Shown one piece after another: positions 17,402-25,746 of a DNA stretch of 64,000 nucleotides. Numbering within the stretch: position 1 is the stretch's first letter; every line of letters begins with the position of its first letter. The position numbers and the translations under genes were made by a program. The notes under the pieces were generated by a model, which saw nothing but the letters and a program-made list of their open reading frames with translations, had not been told where the DNA came from and made no database searches. The stretch comes from Adhaeretor mobilis (lineage in GTDB: Bacteria > Planctomycetota > Planctomycetia > Pirellulales > Lacipirellulaceae), in assembly GCF_007741515.1 (NCBI RefSeq), contig NZ_CP036263.1:310001-374000 (forward strand), written 5' to 3'.

Positions 17402-19870
17402 TCAGGCTGTGCGGCGGCGGCTTCGCGCGTAAGTGAGCATGCCTAGCAGGAGCATCGGCAATGTTGATGGCTCGGGAACTACCGTCGCGGCTGCGGCCAA
17501 ATCCGAAGCGGCTCCTTGTCCGCGTTGCCAAGCCAGGAAATCATTGCCATCGACGTCGTGATCGGCATCGGCGTCGCCATCTTCGAGCATTGCGTTGCCC
17601 GTCATCCCATAGCCCGACTGCCAGTTTGCGAGGTCGGCCCCATTCACGAAGCCGTCCTCGTTGAAGTCGCCTAGCAGCGGTACATCGCTCAGGGACAACA
17701 ACAACTGCGGGCCCAGGCCACTGCTGTTGTCTTTGGAATCGAAGCGGATCGCACCGAGCGATCGATCGACGTCTTCGCCGTCGAAACGTACCTCGCGAGA
17801 AATTAGGAAGTTCACCTGCTGGTCGCCGTTGAGTTGCAGAAAGTCAGTGACGTCCAGAGCCACGGACTCGAAAGATTGGCTGAGCGTGAGGTGACCGAGG
17901 AATTCGGCAGTATCGCCGACGCCGGTGATGAAGTTGTCCGCTATCTCGGTTACCGTGCCGGTTGTTTCAAACAGGTTGTTAGTCATGGCCCAGGTGATCG
18001 AAGACTCGTCCCAGTTGTCGCCGACGATTCCGTAGACGTGGGCAGTGACGAACTCGGCGTCGCCTTCGTTGATTTCGCCGTGCAGTTGCAATACGGCTTG
18101 TTCCACGACAGATGATGAATCTACTGCGGAGGTATCGAACTGGACCAGTCCGACCGCTCGACCATTAGGACTATTAGTGACATTGCGTACGTAAAGGTTG
18201 TTGCTACTACCAGCGTTGTTGCTGAGGTTATTGCCGGCTCGCACCGTGGCGTCGTCAGTCGCGGTGAGCGCGAGCGTTTGGTCTGGCGCTGTGCGCGGCA
18301 CGGACACTAGCAACACGCTTTCGGGCGATTGCTCTACGTCGATCTGCAGGCTGTTTGTCACGACGGAGCGTTGGGTAACCTCAGCGAGATTGCCTTCCGA
18401 AACTTCTTCGATCTGCACAATGGCACCTGGCTGAACGTTGAGGTCGGAGAGGTCGAACGTCAGGCTGCGGCTCTGTGTTGCCTCGTTTGCCGAAAGCACA
18501 TAGTACGTGTCTTTGGATTCGTTGTAGCTGGTCGCAACGTCAAGGTTGTTGATGCTGTGCGTGGCTTCATCAAGTAGAGACTGTGCACCAACAAAGCCTT
18601 TTGTGAACAGCTTGAGCACGCCGGCGGCTGCACTGGCTCCGCCAACATTGTAGGGGGCGTCGAAACGACTGTTCGTGAAGATGCCGTTCTTCTGGAGGAA
18701 GCTGTCCTCGGCGTTGGAGTCGAATTTGAATAGGTACAGCTCGTCGGCTTGCTGGTTCGTAAGGCCGGTGATGATGCCCCCGAGCCGCGCGTAGCGTGAC
18801 GGTGTGTTGAGGTCATCGGTTCGATCCTCGAAGACGCCGTTGGAGTGAACATTGAACTCGGTAAGGCCGAAGCCGACTTCACCAGACAGGTTATTAACGG
18901 CAATGTCATTTGCCGCTTCTTGTTGGATAAACGCCAAGTCATCGGCGTAGCGGCGGCCGTCTTGGTTGTATTGTTGGTAGGCGTAGGTGTGGACCAGTTG
19001 AAAATTAGGATCGACTTGGCCAAGGAAATTGGTGTTGAGGTTGTTGATGACCAGTTCGCCCCAACCTTGCTCGTCGTCGCGGGTGTCGGAGTTGTCCGTG
19101 CGGGCGAAGTACTCGTTGGCGCCGCCCGCGGTGATGGGAGCGAGGATGTTGGCTTGGAGGTTCTTACCGAAGTCGCGGTTCACGTCGGCCAAGGCACTTT
19201 GAATGGCGTCTGATGCTAGTTGTAAGCGGAGCAGGTAGTCTTCCTGAGTCACGTCCTGGCTACCCTGATCGGGCTCGTTGTACATGCTGTATCGCTCGAC
19301 ATCGTGGTTACTACCGAGGTAATAGGCCTGGGCGTAGTAGTGCTGCCAATGTTCCCAACTGTCGGCCCAGCCGGCGGCGGTGCCGGCCTGGGCGAAGGGG
19401 AATTGGCCCTCAGTTCGGTTGATCATGGCTAGCGGGCTGATGCCATTGCTAGTCAACTCGCCGTAGGCAAAGTCATAGTTAATGAAATCCGATTCGTTGT
19501 GTTGATAACCATTTTCAAATGCCGAGAAGTTGATCAACGAAGGATTGGTCGGGTTGGCCCGCACCGCAGTGCGTCGCGCGAGGAAGCTGGACTCGCTGCT
19601 CACACCATCACCGTGGCCGGGGATGTCGTCGACCTGTTCGATGTTGGGGGCGGAAGTGAAGATGCGTGCGCCGTTGACGCCGGTCCACCGCCAGAACGTG
19701 CTGGTATTGGCCCCCGGAAGGTAGTTGCCGCTATTCAGCCCAATGATACTGGGTGTTTCGCCAACGACCGTCGATTGGATTGTGACAGTTTGGCCAGATA
19801 CGTCGTGGGTGGCCAAGAGCGCAGCAAGCACTGCGACAAGACACAAAGCAGCTGCCATCGGGAGTTTCAT
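17402..19870 (-). CDS. Clan GH-A-like glycosidase with DNRLRE, dockerin-like and PEP-CTERM parts
   Basis: 822 residues. Signal peptide to about residue 26. Residues 30-500 resemble a clan A TIM-barrel glycoside hydrolase: E199 in YSMYNEPD as candidate acid/base and E338 in GLTEFN as candidate nucleophile, about 139 residues apart, followed by a beta-sandwich. Next is a DNRLRE-type module (ATDDATVRAGN, VGLVQFDTSAV, NWDESSITW), then a dockerin-like calcium repeat (GDFNEDGFVNGADLANWQ, DADADHDVDGNDFLAWQRG) and a PEP-CTERM tail (VVPEPSTLPML, then RSRRR). It is probably a surface-sorted polysaccharide-degrading enzyme. The exact GH family is not assigned; resemblance to agarase-type enzymes is only an impression. 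Confidence 0.75.
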   Translation of the reverse strand: MKLPMAAALCLVAVLAALLATHDVSGQTVTIQSTVVGETPSIIGLNSGNYLPGANTSTFWRWTGVNGARIFTSAPNIEQVDDIPGHGDGVSSESSFLARRTAVRANPTNPSLINFSAFENGYQHNESDFINYDFAYGELTSNGISPLAMINRTEGQFPFAQAGTAAGWADSWEHWQHYYAQAYYLGSNHDVERYSMYNEPDQGSQDVTQEDYLLRLQLASDAIQSALADVNRDFGKNLQANILAPITAGGANEYFARTDNSDTRDDEQGWGELVINNLNTNFLGQVDPNFQLVHTYAYQQYNQDGRRYADDLAFIQQEAANDIAVNNLSGEVGFGLTEFNVHSNGVFEDRTDDLNTPSRYARLGGIITGLTNQQADELYLFKFDSNAEDSFLQKNGIFTNSRFDAPYNVGGASAAAGVLKLFTKGFVGAQSLLDEATHSINNLDVATSYNESKDTYYVLSANEATQSRSLTFDLSDLNVQPGAIVQIEEVSEGNLAEVTQRSVVTNSLQIDVEQSPESVLLVSVPRTAPDQTLALTATDDATVRAGNNLSNNAGSSNNLYVRNVTNSPNGRAVGLVQFDTSAVDSSSVVEQAVLQLHGEINEGDAEFVTAHVYGIVGDNWDESSITWAMTNNLFETTGTVTEIADNFITGVGDTAEFLGHLTLSQSFESVALDVTDFLQLNGDQQVNFLISREVRFDGEDVDRSLGAIRFDSKDNSSGLGPQLLLSLSDVPLLGDFNEDGFVNGADLANWQSGYGMTGNAMLEDGDADADHDVDGNDFLAWQRGQGAASDLAAAATVVPEPSTLPMLLLGMLTYARSRRRTA

Positions 19871-20397
19871 CGTCCGCCTCTATGATTTTGCGCAGAATCA
19901 CCTGCTGAGGTGTCTGTTCCGTTTACTGTCTCTGCCCGTTGCACTGCCCGCCCGAAATTGCGGATGCCATGCCGCTCCGATCACCTCTGCGGAGCAGCCT
20001 TCATTCTACATGATGGATTCCTTCTTGCCGCATTGCAGCAGGCTGGCCTGACGGCGATGGAGTGTCCCTTGGTAAGTGAGCAGCACAGCTTGCCAGTTAC
20101 CGATAGAGCCTGAAGAAAATCGCAGAGCGGCTCTCATCGCCCTAGCGTCATTTTATGGCAGAAGGGCTTCCTGTCTCACCAACCGCTGTTCAGCCTCGAG
20201 TTCTGCGCAACTCTGATCATGTGCCTCAAGACGCATGCAACCTAGCATTGGAGTTCTATCGACGGCGCACAAAAGTCAAATAGGCCACAATGGTGGTATC
20301 GAAATGTGGACACATGGGGGATTCCAAAACTATGCTATGACGCTGCGATTGCAGTAAGACGTTATAAAATAAGGACTTACGAGAAATGTTGTGTTTC
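19871..20397. other. Intergenic, nothing recognised except a short dyad
   Basis: 527 bp between the glycosidase start and the sigma-54 promoter. The only symmetry I noted is ATGTG-GA-CACAT at 20304-20315, about 83 bp upstream of the -24 element, a possible activator site. No gene or RNA is supported. Confidence 0.4.
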
Positions 20398-20413
20398 TGG
20401 CACGCTACATGCA
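20398..20413 (+). promoter_or_regulatory. Candidate sigma-54 (-24/-12) promoter
   Basis: TGGCACGCTACATGCA: TGGCACG at -24 and GC 10 bases after GG. It differs from the element at 7787 at only three positions. The leader to the ATG at 20520 is about 100 nt, similar in length to the other. Confidence 0.6.
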
Positions 20414-20519
20414 TTATCTCTTACCAGATCGCTCAATGCTTGAGCGACACAAGTCAACAACCTATCGTTTCACTGAAACTACCGTGTTTCAAGAGACAAC
20501 ATTTTTTCGGGAGAAAGCC

Positions 20520-20879
20520 ATGATGACACGAATCCTTACTTTGGCCGTTATTGCAACTGGTATGACATTCACAGCAGCTACTGATGCAGAGGCCCGTCCG
20601 TTCGTTCGGCGTGTTGCCCCTGTTCGACGGGCTGTTGCCATCGCCCCAGTACGTCGTGTTGCTCCAGTACGTCGTGTTGCCGCTGTTGCCCCAGTTGCCC
20701 GTCGCGCAGTGGTTGCTCCGGTGGTTCGACCAGTGGTACGCCCAGTGGTTGCTCCCGTGGTTCGACCTGCTTACTACCCGACTCCTGTTTATCACGCACC
20801 CATCTACAGTGGTGGATATAGTGTCGGCGGTGGAGTAGGCGTCTACTCGCCAGGCGTGTCGGTCAGCGTCGGCTTCTAA
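20520..20879 (+). CDS. Small secreted Val/Arg/Pro repeat protein
   Basis: 119 residues; ATG at 20520 with GGGAGAAAG upstream. Signal peptide MMTRILTLAVIATGMTF ending near TDAEARP. The body is a tandem VRRVAPV / VVRPVVAPV repeat, basic and proline-spaced, followed by a Tyr/Pro segment and the tail SPGVSVSVGF. It shares the FVRRVAPVRR start with the gene at 21143 and the GVSVS tail with that gene and the one at 7902. The repeated basic body could bind an anionic surface polymer, but no function is known. Confidence 0.8.
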   Translation: MMTRILTLAVIATGMTFTAATDAEARPFVRRVAPVRRAVAIAPVRRVAPVRRVAAVAPVARRAVVAPVVRPVVRPVVAPVVRPAYYPTPVYHAPIYSGGYSVGGGVGVYSPGVSVSVGF

Positions 20880-20911
20880 GCGAAACATAGCAACTCAATG
20901 CCCTGAAGAAA

Positions 20912-20951
20912 CGCCCGCCTTTCCCACTTGGGATTGGCGGGTGTTTCTATT
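20912..20951 (+). terminator. Rho-independent terminator
   Basis: CCCGCC-TT-TCCC pairs with GGGA-TT-GGCGGG around the loop ACTT, followed by TGTTTCTATTT. It closes the gene at 20520. Confidence 0.75.
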
Positions 20952-21142
20952 TGGAACTCTCTTTTTGGGCGCTGGTGGCATGTTCATATCGACATCATTA
21001 GCAGCCTGCGTGTTGTCATTCGTGCCAATCCGCGCTAGATCTTCCCCAGAGCATTGCTTTGTCGACCGCCCGTTACGAAAATAGTAGGGCAAGTGGCGAC
21101 TCCCGCTACTTGCCCCGCCTTAGCATTCCAGGGAGTTTTAAA

Positions 21143-21406
21143 ATGATCAAACGTATTTGCATCCTGAGCGTCGTCGTTTTAGGTCTGACCGCCGCTAGCG
21201 CCACGGAAGCCGATGCCAGAGTCTTTGTGCGTCGTGTGGCACCCGTGCGACGCATTGCTGCTCGCGCCGTTTTGCCACCCTACCCGGTCGCTCGTCGCGC
21301 TGCTTACGGACCGGTCTATCGACGGTCCTACTATCGCCCCGCGTATTACGGTTCCAGCTACTACCGCCCAGGGGTTTCGGTCAGCGTCGGTGGATTCGGC
21401 TGGTAA
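21143..21406 (+). CDS. Small secreted protein, paralogue of the 20520 gene
   Basis: 87 residues; ATG at 21143 with AGGGAG upstream. Signal peptide (ICILSVVVLGLTAASATEADAR) is followed by VFVRRVAPVRRIAAR, nearly the same start of mature sequence as its neighbour. A Tyr/Arg-rich part then ends in YYRPGVSVSVGGFGW. It is shorter than its neighbour because the VVRPVV repeats are missing. It has its own terminator, and no sigma-54 element was found in front of it, so its regulation may differ. Confidence 0.78.
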   Translation: MIKRICILSVVVLGLTAASATEADARVFVRRVAPVRRIAARAVLPPYPVARRAAYGPVYRRSYYRPAYYGSSYYRPGVSVSVGGFGW

Positions 21407-21436
21407 GCACTTGCCCGATTGGCACGCTGTTAAGCA

Positions 21437-21464
21437 CGGCCGCTGGGTTTCCAGCGGCCGTTTT
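21437..21464 (+). terminator. Rho-independent terminator
   Basis: A perfect 10-bp stem (CGGCCGCTGG / CCAGCGGCCG) with the loop GTTT, followed by TTTT. It closes the gene at 21143. Confidence 0.9.
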
Positions 21465-21519
21465 GCATGCGCGAGTTGTCGCGGGCTGCTTCACCGCGAG
21501 TGCGAGTTTCTCGTAAGCA

Positions 21520-21604
21520 TAGCGACCGCAACTCGAAGTGTAAGCGAGGGAAACTCCGAAACTCAGCCTATCCATCGCCAACGCTTCGGGTTGTGATAAC
21601 GCTA
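21520..21604. repeat. Interspersed palindromic repeat
   Basis: Left arm 21520-21547 (TAGCGACCGCAACTCGAAG...) and right arm 21576-21604 (...CTTCGGGTTGTGATAACGCTA) are imperfect reverse complements. Read in one frame the left arm gives TATRSVSEG, a string I recall as recurring in planctomycete annotations. The rest of 21465-21807 holds nothing recognisable. Confidence 0.55.
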
Positions 21605-21807
21605 CGGCGCTTGCACCAAAGTGAACAGCTCGCAGGGCGTGGCAAACCGGTTTGGCGGCGTCAGTGAATACGCTTCAAAAAAGATCTCAATTCCCCATGA
21701 ACAACTGACAGCTTTCCGACGTATCGATGGGTGGACTGAGCTGGGAGCATGGAATCCGCCCCATTTTTCTTTTCTAACGCCCTTATCCAGGGCAAAAAGC
21801 GCACCGC

Positions 21808-22713
21808 ATGAAACGCCTCGCTCCTTTCTTTCGCCAACGACTGGCGGAACTCGACCGCTTGCTGCGCGGTGATGCCACTCAGGCTGAGGCTCTCGAGGAC
21901 AACAAACTCGATGTCTCTGCCGGCGGGCTGCTCGTCATTGCCATGCTGCTGGCTGCTTTTTACGGGCTTTGTATGGGTTCGTTTTCTTTACTCAAGGAAA
22001 TGCCTGTCGAACTGGTCGATCCCTACGGGCCGGTCAAGCAAGTCTTGGCTTCGATGATCAAAACGCCCGCCTTGTTCTTACTGACCCTGCTGGTCACGCT
22101 TCCTTCGCTGTATGTGTTCAATGCGTTGGTAGGCTCGCGATTAACACTCCTCGGCATGACACGCCTCTTGGTGGCCGCGATGAGTGTGAATATTGCCGTG
22201 CTGGCCTCGTTGGGCGCAATCGTCGTTTTCTTTTCGTTAACGACCAAGAGCTACCCGTTCATCCTGCTACTCAACGTAGCTGCTTTCACCGTGGCTGGCG
22301 TTTTGGGCATGTTGTTTTTGTTGCAAACTCTCCATCGAATGACCAAGAGCGAGCATCGTGAACACCCCAAAGCAGTGGCGAAACCCTCGATTCAGATGAA
22401 GTCTCCGATTGAACTCACCCCGCTGACTAGCCAAGAAAAATCGAAGAGCGAGACAACGTCATCCGAATCAACGAAGGGAACCCTTCAGACGAGTGCACTT
22501 GATATGCCCCAGGGACAAGTGCTTGGTGGTTCGACGAAAGTGGTATTTCGTTGCTGGATCATCCTGTTCTCGCTTGTAGGTGCGCAAATGGGCTGGGTGC
22601 TACGACCCTTCGTCGGCAGTCCCAACATGCCGTTCACATTCTTTCGTGAACGCGATTCAAACTTCTTCGCTGCGGTAGTTGGCGCTCTGCAGCAACTGTT
22701 CACTGGAGGGTAA
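21808..22713 (+). CDS. Multi-pass membrane protein, paralogue of next gene
   Basis: 301 residues with about six membrane segments (LLVIAMLLAAFYGLCMGSF, ALFLLTLLVTLPSLYVFNAL, VNIAVLASLGAIVVFF, FILLLNVAAFTVAGVLGMLF, IILFSLVGAQMGWVLRPF). A polar Ser/Glu/Lys loop of about 60 residues splits the C-terminal third. The pattern YGxxMGSF at the start and QMGWVLRPFVGSP...FFRE at the end recurs in the next protein, so the two are diverged paralogues. The function is unknown. Four bases separate its stop from the next start, suggesting coupled translation and a hetero-oligomer. Confidence 0.72.
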   Translation: MKRLAPFFRQRLAELDRLLRGDATQAEALEDNKLDVSAGGLLVIAMLLAAFYGLCMGSFSLLKEMPVELVDPYGPVKQVLASMIKTPALFLLTLLVTLPSLYVFNALVGSRLTLLGMTRLLVAAMSVNIAVLASLGAIVVFFSLTTKSYPFILLLNVAAFTVAGVLGMLFLLQTLHRMTKSEHREHPKAVAKPSIQMKSPIELTPLTSQEKSKSETTSSESTKGTLQTSALDMPQGQVLGGSTKVVFRCWIILFSLVGAQMGWVLRPFVGSPNMPFTFFRERDSNFFAAVVGALQQLFTGG

Positions 22714-22717
22714 CAAA

Positions 22718-23413
22718 GTGTTCACCCTGCAAACGGCAGACGATGTGCTACGCCGCGCCGATTGGACGGCCCGCTCTGATGGCAATGGAGCTCGTGGACG
22801 AAGCGCGCACTCTCTCATTCGCTTGCTCTCTTGCATCGTGACGTTCGCCTTTCTCTACGGCGCGGTCATGGGCAGTTTTCGTGGCTTGGCGGGCTTGCCG
22901 AGTTGGGAATGGCAGATGCTATTCTCCGCAACGAAAGTGCCGCTCCTACTGACTGGGTCGTTCTTTATTACGCTGCCCACTTTTTTCGTGCTCAGCACTT
23001 TGCTCGGTCTCAGGCAAGACTTCACTGCCACGGTACGCGCGTTGTTTGCCGCGCAAGCTGGTCTCGCGATCACGCTTGCGGCACTCGCACCGCTGACCAT
23101 GCTTTGTTACGCATCGACGTCCAACTATTCGCAGGCACTCGCCTTAAACGGTCTGATGTTCGCGGTCGCTAGCCTAGCAGGTCAGATGCTCTTGCGTGTG
23201 CATTACCGGCCACTCATAGCTCGCAACCCGCGGCATCGCCAGATGCTGCTCGCTTGGGGAACGGCCTATGCGTTCGTTGCGATTCAACTCGCTTGGTTAC
23301 TGCGCCCCTTCCTGGGCACCAAAGGCCTTGAAGTGCAATTCCTTCGCACCGACGTCTGGGACAACGCCTATGTGGTGGTTGTGCGATTAATTTGGCGCGC
23401 AGTGTTTGGCTGA
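22718..23413 (+). CDS. Multi-pass membrane protein, paralogue of previous gene
   Basis: 231 residues from a GTG at 22718 with GGAGGG directly upstream. An earlier start (22679) would overlap the previous gene by 35 bp. Membrane segments are FAFLYGAVMGSFRGL, PLLLTGSFFITLPTFFVLS, LAITLAALAPLTMLC, LMFAVASLAGQML and FVAIQLAWLLRPFLG, aligning with the upstream protein including the LxWxLRPFxG...FxR ending. It lacks the polar loop of its partner. The function is unknown. Confidence 0.72.
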   Translation: MFTLQTADDVLRRADWTARSDGNGARGRSAHSLIRLLSCIVTFAFLYGAVMGSFRGLAGLPSWEWQMLFSATKVPLLLTGSFFITLPTFFVLSTLLGLRQDFTATVRALFAAQAGLAITLAALAPLTMLCYASTSNYSQALALNGLMFAVASLAGQMLLRVHYRPLIARNPRHRQMLLAWGTAYAFVAIQLAWLLRPFLGTKGLEVQFLRTDVWDNAYVVVVRLIWRAVFG

Positions 23414-23489
23414 GACTCAACCTTCGATTACACTCTACCTATTCTCAACTCCACGTAGTCTCACTGTCACATAATAATGGAACCAACTG

Positions 23490-24131
23490 ATGCGTACCTT
23501 ACTTTGCATGTCTCTCGTGGCACTGTTCGCCTCACCAACCTTTGCCCAACAACCGAAGACTCCTGGTTGGGAAAGTCTGTTCAACGGCAAAGACCTTAAG
23601 GGGTGGACAGAAATAGGCAATGAGAAATGGGTTGTCGAAGAGGGCACGATCTATGGTGCTGGCATCACGAAGGAATATGGCTACCTAGCCACTGAGAAAA
23701 CATACCGCGATTTTCATATGTCCCTCAGATTCAAATGCGAAGCGGGTGGCAATAGCGGCGTGTACTTGCATACCGCATTCAAGCCGGGCACCGCGACCGT
23801 CACCAAAGGACGCCAAATCGAGATCGATCGCAACATTGGACACCACACGGGCGGCATCTACGGCGATGACAAAGGCTGGCTCGTGTGGCCGGCACCGGAA
23901 CTCGAAACGGTGATTCGACCGAACGATTGGAACGAAATGCTGATCATGGTCGAAGGGAATCGTTACATCACCTACCTCAACGGCATCAAGATGATCGACT
24001 TTACCTACCCGTCGCCCGCCGCCGAGGAAGGCGTCATCGCGCTACAGCTCCACTCCGGCGGCGAGGGTCGCATGCGATTCAAAGACCTCTGGATTCGCGA
24101 TCTGTCGAAGCAAAGTGCCGCCGGCGAGTAA
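23490..24131 (+). CDS. Secreted DUF1080 (3-keto-disaccharide hydrolase-like) protein
   Basis: 213 residues. Signal peptide (LLCMSLVALFASPTFAQQ) followed by one DUF1080 domain: WESLFNGKDLKGWTE, WVVEEGTIYGAG, FHMSLRFKCEAGGNSGVYLH, RPNDWNEMLIMVEGNRYITYLNG and GVIALQLHSGGEGRMRFKDLWIRDL. The domain is a concanavalin-like beta-sandwich; some members act on 3-keto-glycosides and others only bind glycans. It is highly expanded in Planctomycetes. It is monocistronic here. Confidence 0.92.
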   Translation: MRTLLCMSLVALFASPTFAQQPKTPGWESLFNGKDLKGWTEIGNEKWVVEEGTIYGAGITKEYGYLATEKTYRDFHMSLRFKCEAGGNSGVYLHTAFKPGTATVTKGRQIEIDRNIGHHTGGIYGDDKGWLVWPAPELETVIRPNDWNEMLIMVEGNRYITYLNGIKMIDFTYPSPAAEEGVIALQLHSGGEGRMRFKDLWIRDLSKQSAAGE

Positions 24132-24415
24132 AGTTGGCTGGTCGCCAATACACTTTGAGGTGATTGGGGCAGGCGAAACCGTGTTAGGCCCCATAATCGC
24201 ATGTGGCTCAGTCATTAAGTAGCCAGTAATTCAAGCTTGCCTTGCAGCGAGCTACCTGCCAATCCTCTAGTGCTTTAGAGCTTTAATCTTGAACTATGGG
24301 ACGGCGAAGGAGGGGCATGTATCAAAGTGTTGCGGGCTCCAATCGGCGAGTCTAAAATGCACTCTTGGCTAAGGTTTTGCTTTCGAACTCTAAATCTCTT
24401 TTTTATATTGCATCC

Positions 24416-25537
24416 ATGACTATTGCTCGTGCCACAACCGCTATCACATTGCTCCTGGTGTTAAGCCAGTCGTGTCGAGCTGTGATCATTCTCGATTATT
24501 CGCATGATTTAGCGACGGACAATTTCTTTGGCTCGACGGCAACTGCGAAAGCTGCGGTCGATGCTGCAGCTGCTGACATTAATGCCTTGATCAGCACGAC
24601 ACTCTCACCCATTGCGAGTAATCAGGTTGTTGGCACCAGCGGAAGCACGAGTCTTACACTCAATTGGAACTGGTCGTATACCAATCCGTCGAGTGGGGCA
24701 TCCGAAGCTTTCACACCACTGATTGGTGCCAACGAAGTGAGGATTTTTGTTGGCATGCAAGAACTGGCTGGGAACACACTCGGGCAAGGTGGGCCAGGTG
24801 GAGTTTCGGTTGGTTTTTCTGGAGGTGGGTATGAATCGGAATGGGTGGATGCCGTAGCGGACGCCGAATCAAAATCGAACGCCACTTTCGGTCGCGGTGG
24901 AGGGCCTACCATTTCCAATATATCCGGTGGACTGACTCTAAACGCTACAACCGCAAATATAAGTTTGGACCACGGATCCGCCCTCGGCAATCTTTGGTTT
25001 GATATTGATACGGACAACGATACGGTTACAGACTCAGCGGCGGAGCTTGCGGACTTCTGGCACTTTGATCACACGAGCGCCGTTGAGCCCGGAAAAAACG
25101 ATTTATATTCGGTCGCACTACACGAGATCCTTCATGCCCTGGGGATCGGCACCTCCGAGTCTTGGGAAGAAGAACGAAATGGAACGGAATGGCTAGGAAC
25201 CGAAGCGATAGCCGAAAATGGAGGATCGGGGATCGACTTAGTTGATAGTGGCGGCGGACACATTGCCTCAAACACCATTAGCCCTCGGCTATCCGACGAT
25301 ATGATCATGCAAGAGGCGTTAATGTCACCCTTATTGATTACCGGCACACGCAAAGAATTAACGTTAATGGACATCGCATTTGCACGTGATATTGGCTGGG
25401 ATGTGGTAGCGGTCCCCGAGCCTTCCGCCTTTCTATTCGTCGGATTAGTGGCCGCCGCCTACTTCAGTCGCAAGGGCTTGCAAGGAAAGCAGGTCGCTAA
25501 GAAACCGCAGTGCGTTCTGCCCGGCTCAGGTTACTAG
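24416..25537 (+). CDS. PEP-CTERM metalloprotease-like protein
   Basis: 373 residues; ATG at 24416 preferred over a TTG at 24365 because it begins the signal peptide (TTAITLLLVLSQSCRAV). A zinc motif HEILHALGIGT sits at residues 236-246: H236, E237 and H240 are present, but the usual third ligand of the long metzincin motif (position 246) is Thr. A Met-containing segment (MQEALMSPLL) and a terminal helix (LMDIAFARDIGW) match matrixin-like PEP-CTERM proteins. The tail is VPEPSAFLFVGL then SRK. Either the third ligand comes from elsewhere or activity is lost. Confidence 0.75.
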   Translation: MTIARATTAITLLLVLSQSCRAVIILDYSHDLATDNFFGSTATAKAAVDAAAADINALISTTLSPIASNQVVGTSGSTSLTLNWNWSYTNPSSGASEAFTPLIGANEVRIFVGMQELAGNTLGQGGPGGVSVGFSGGGYESEWVDAVADAESKSNATFGRGGGPTISNISGGLTLNATTANISLDHGSALGNLWFDIDTDNDTVTDSAAELADFWHFDHTSAVEPGKNDLYSVALHEILHALGIGTSESWEEERNGTEWLGTEAIAENGGSGIDLVDSGGGHIASNTISPRLSDDMIMQEALMSPLLITGTRKELTLMDIAFARDIGWDVVAVPEPSAFLFVGLVAAAYFSRKGLQGKQVAKKPQCVLPGSGY

Positions 25538-25746
25538 AACCCTTCTTCGTTCCGGGTGCAGTCGTTAGCAACTAGAGTAGCAACGAGATCCAGACCAATC
25601 GACACGATGAACGCCATCGCTGTGAAAGTGGCACGATCAGCAAGTGCTACTAAAATCTTCAATGCGCTGACTCCCGATTCGAACCGCAGTTGGCGAACTA
25701 CTGTCGGCGCAACGCTGTTGCAATGGCTAGATTGAGACGCGTCAAT

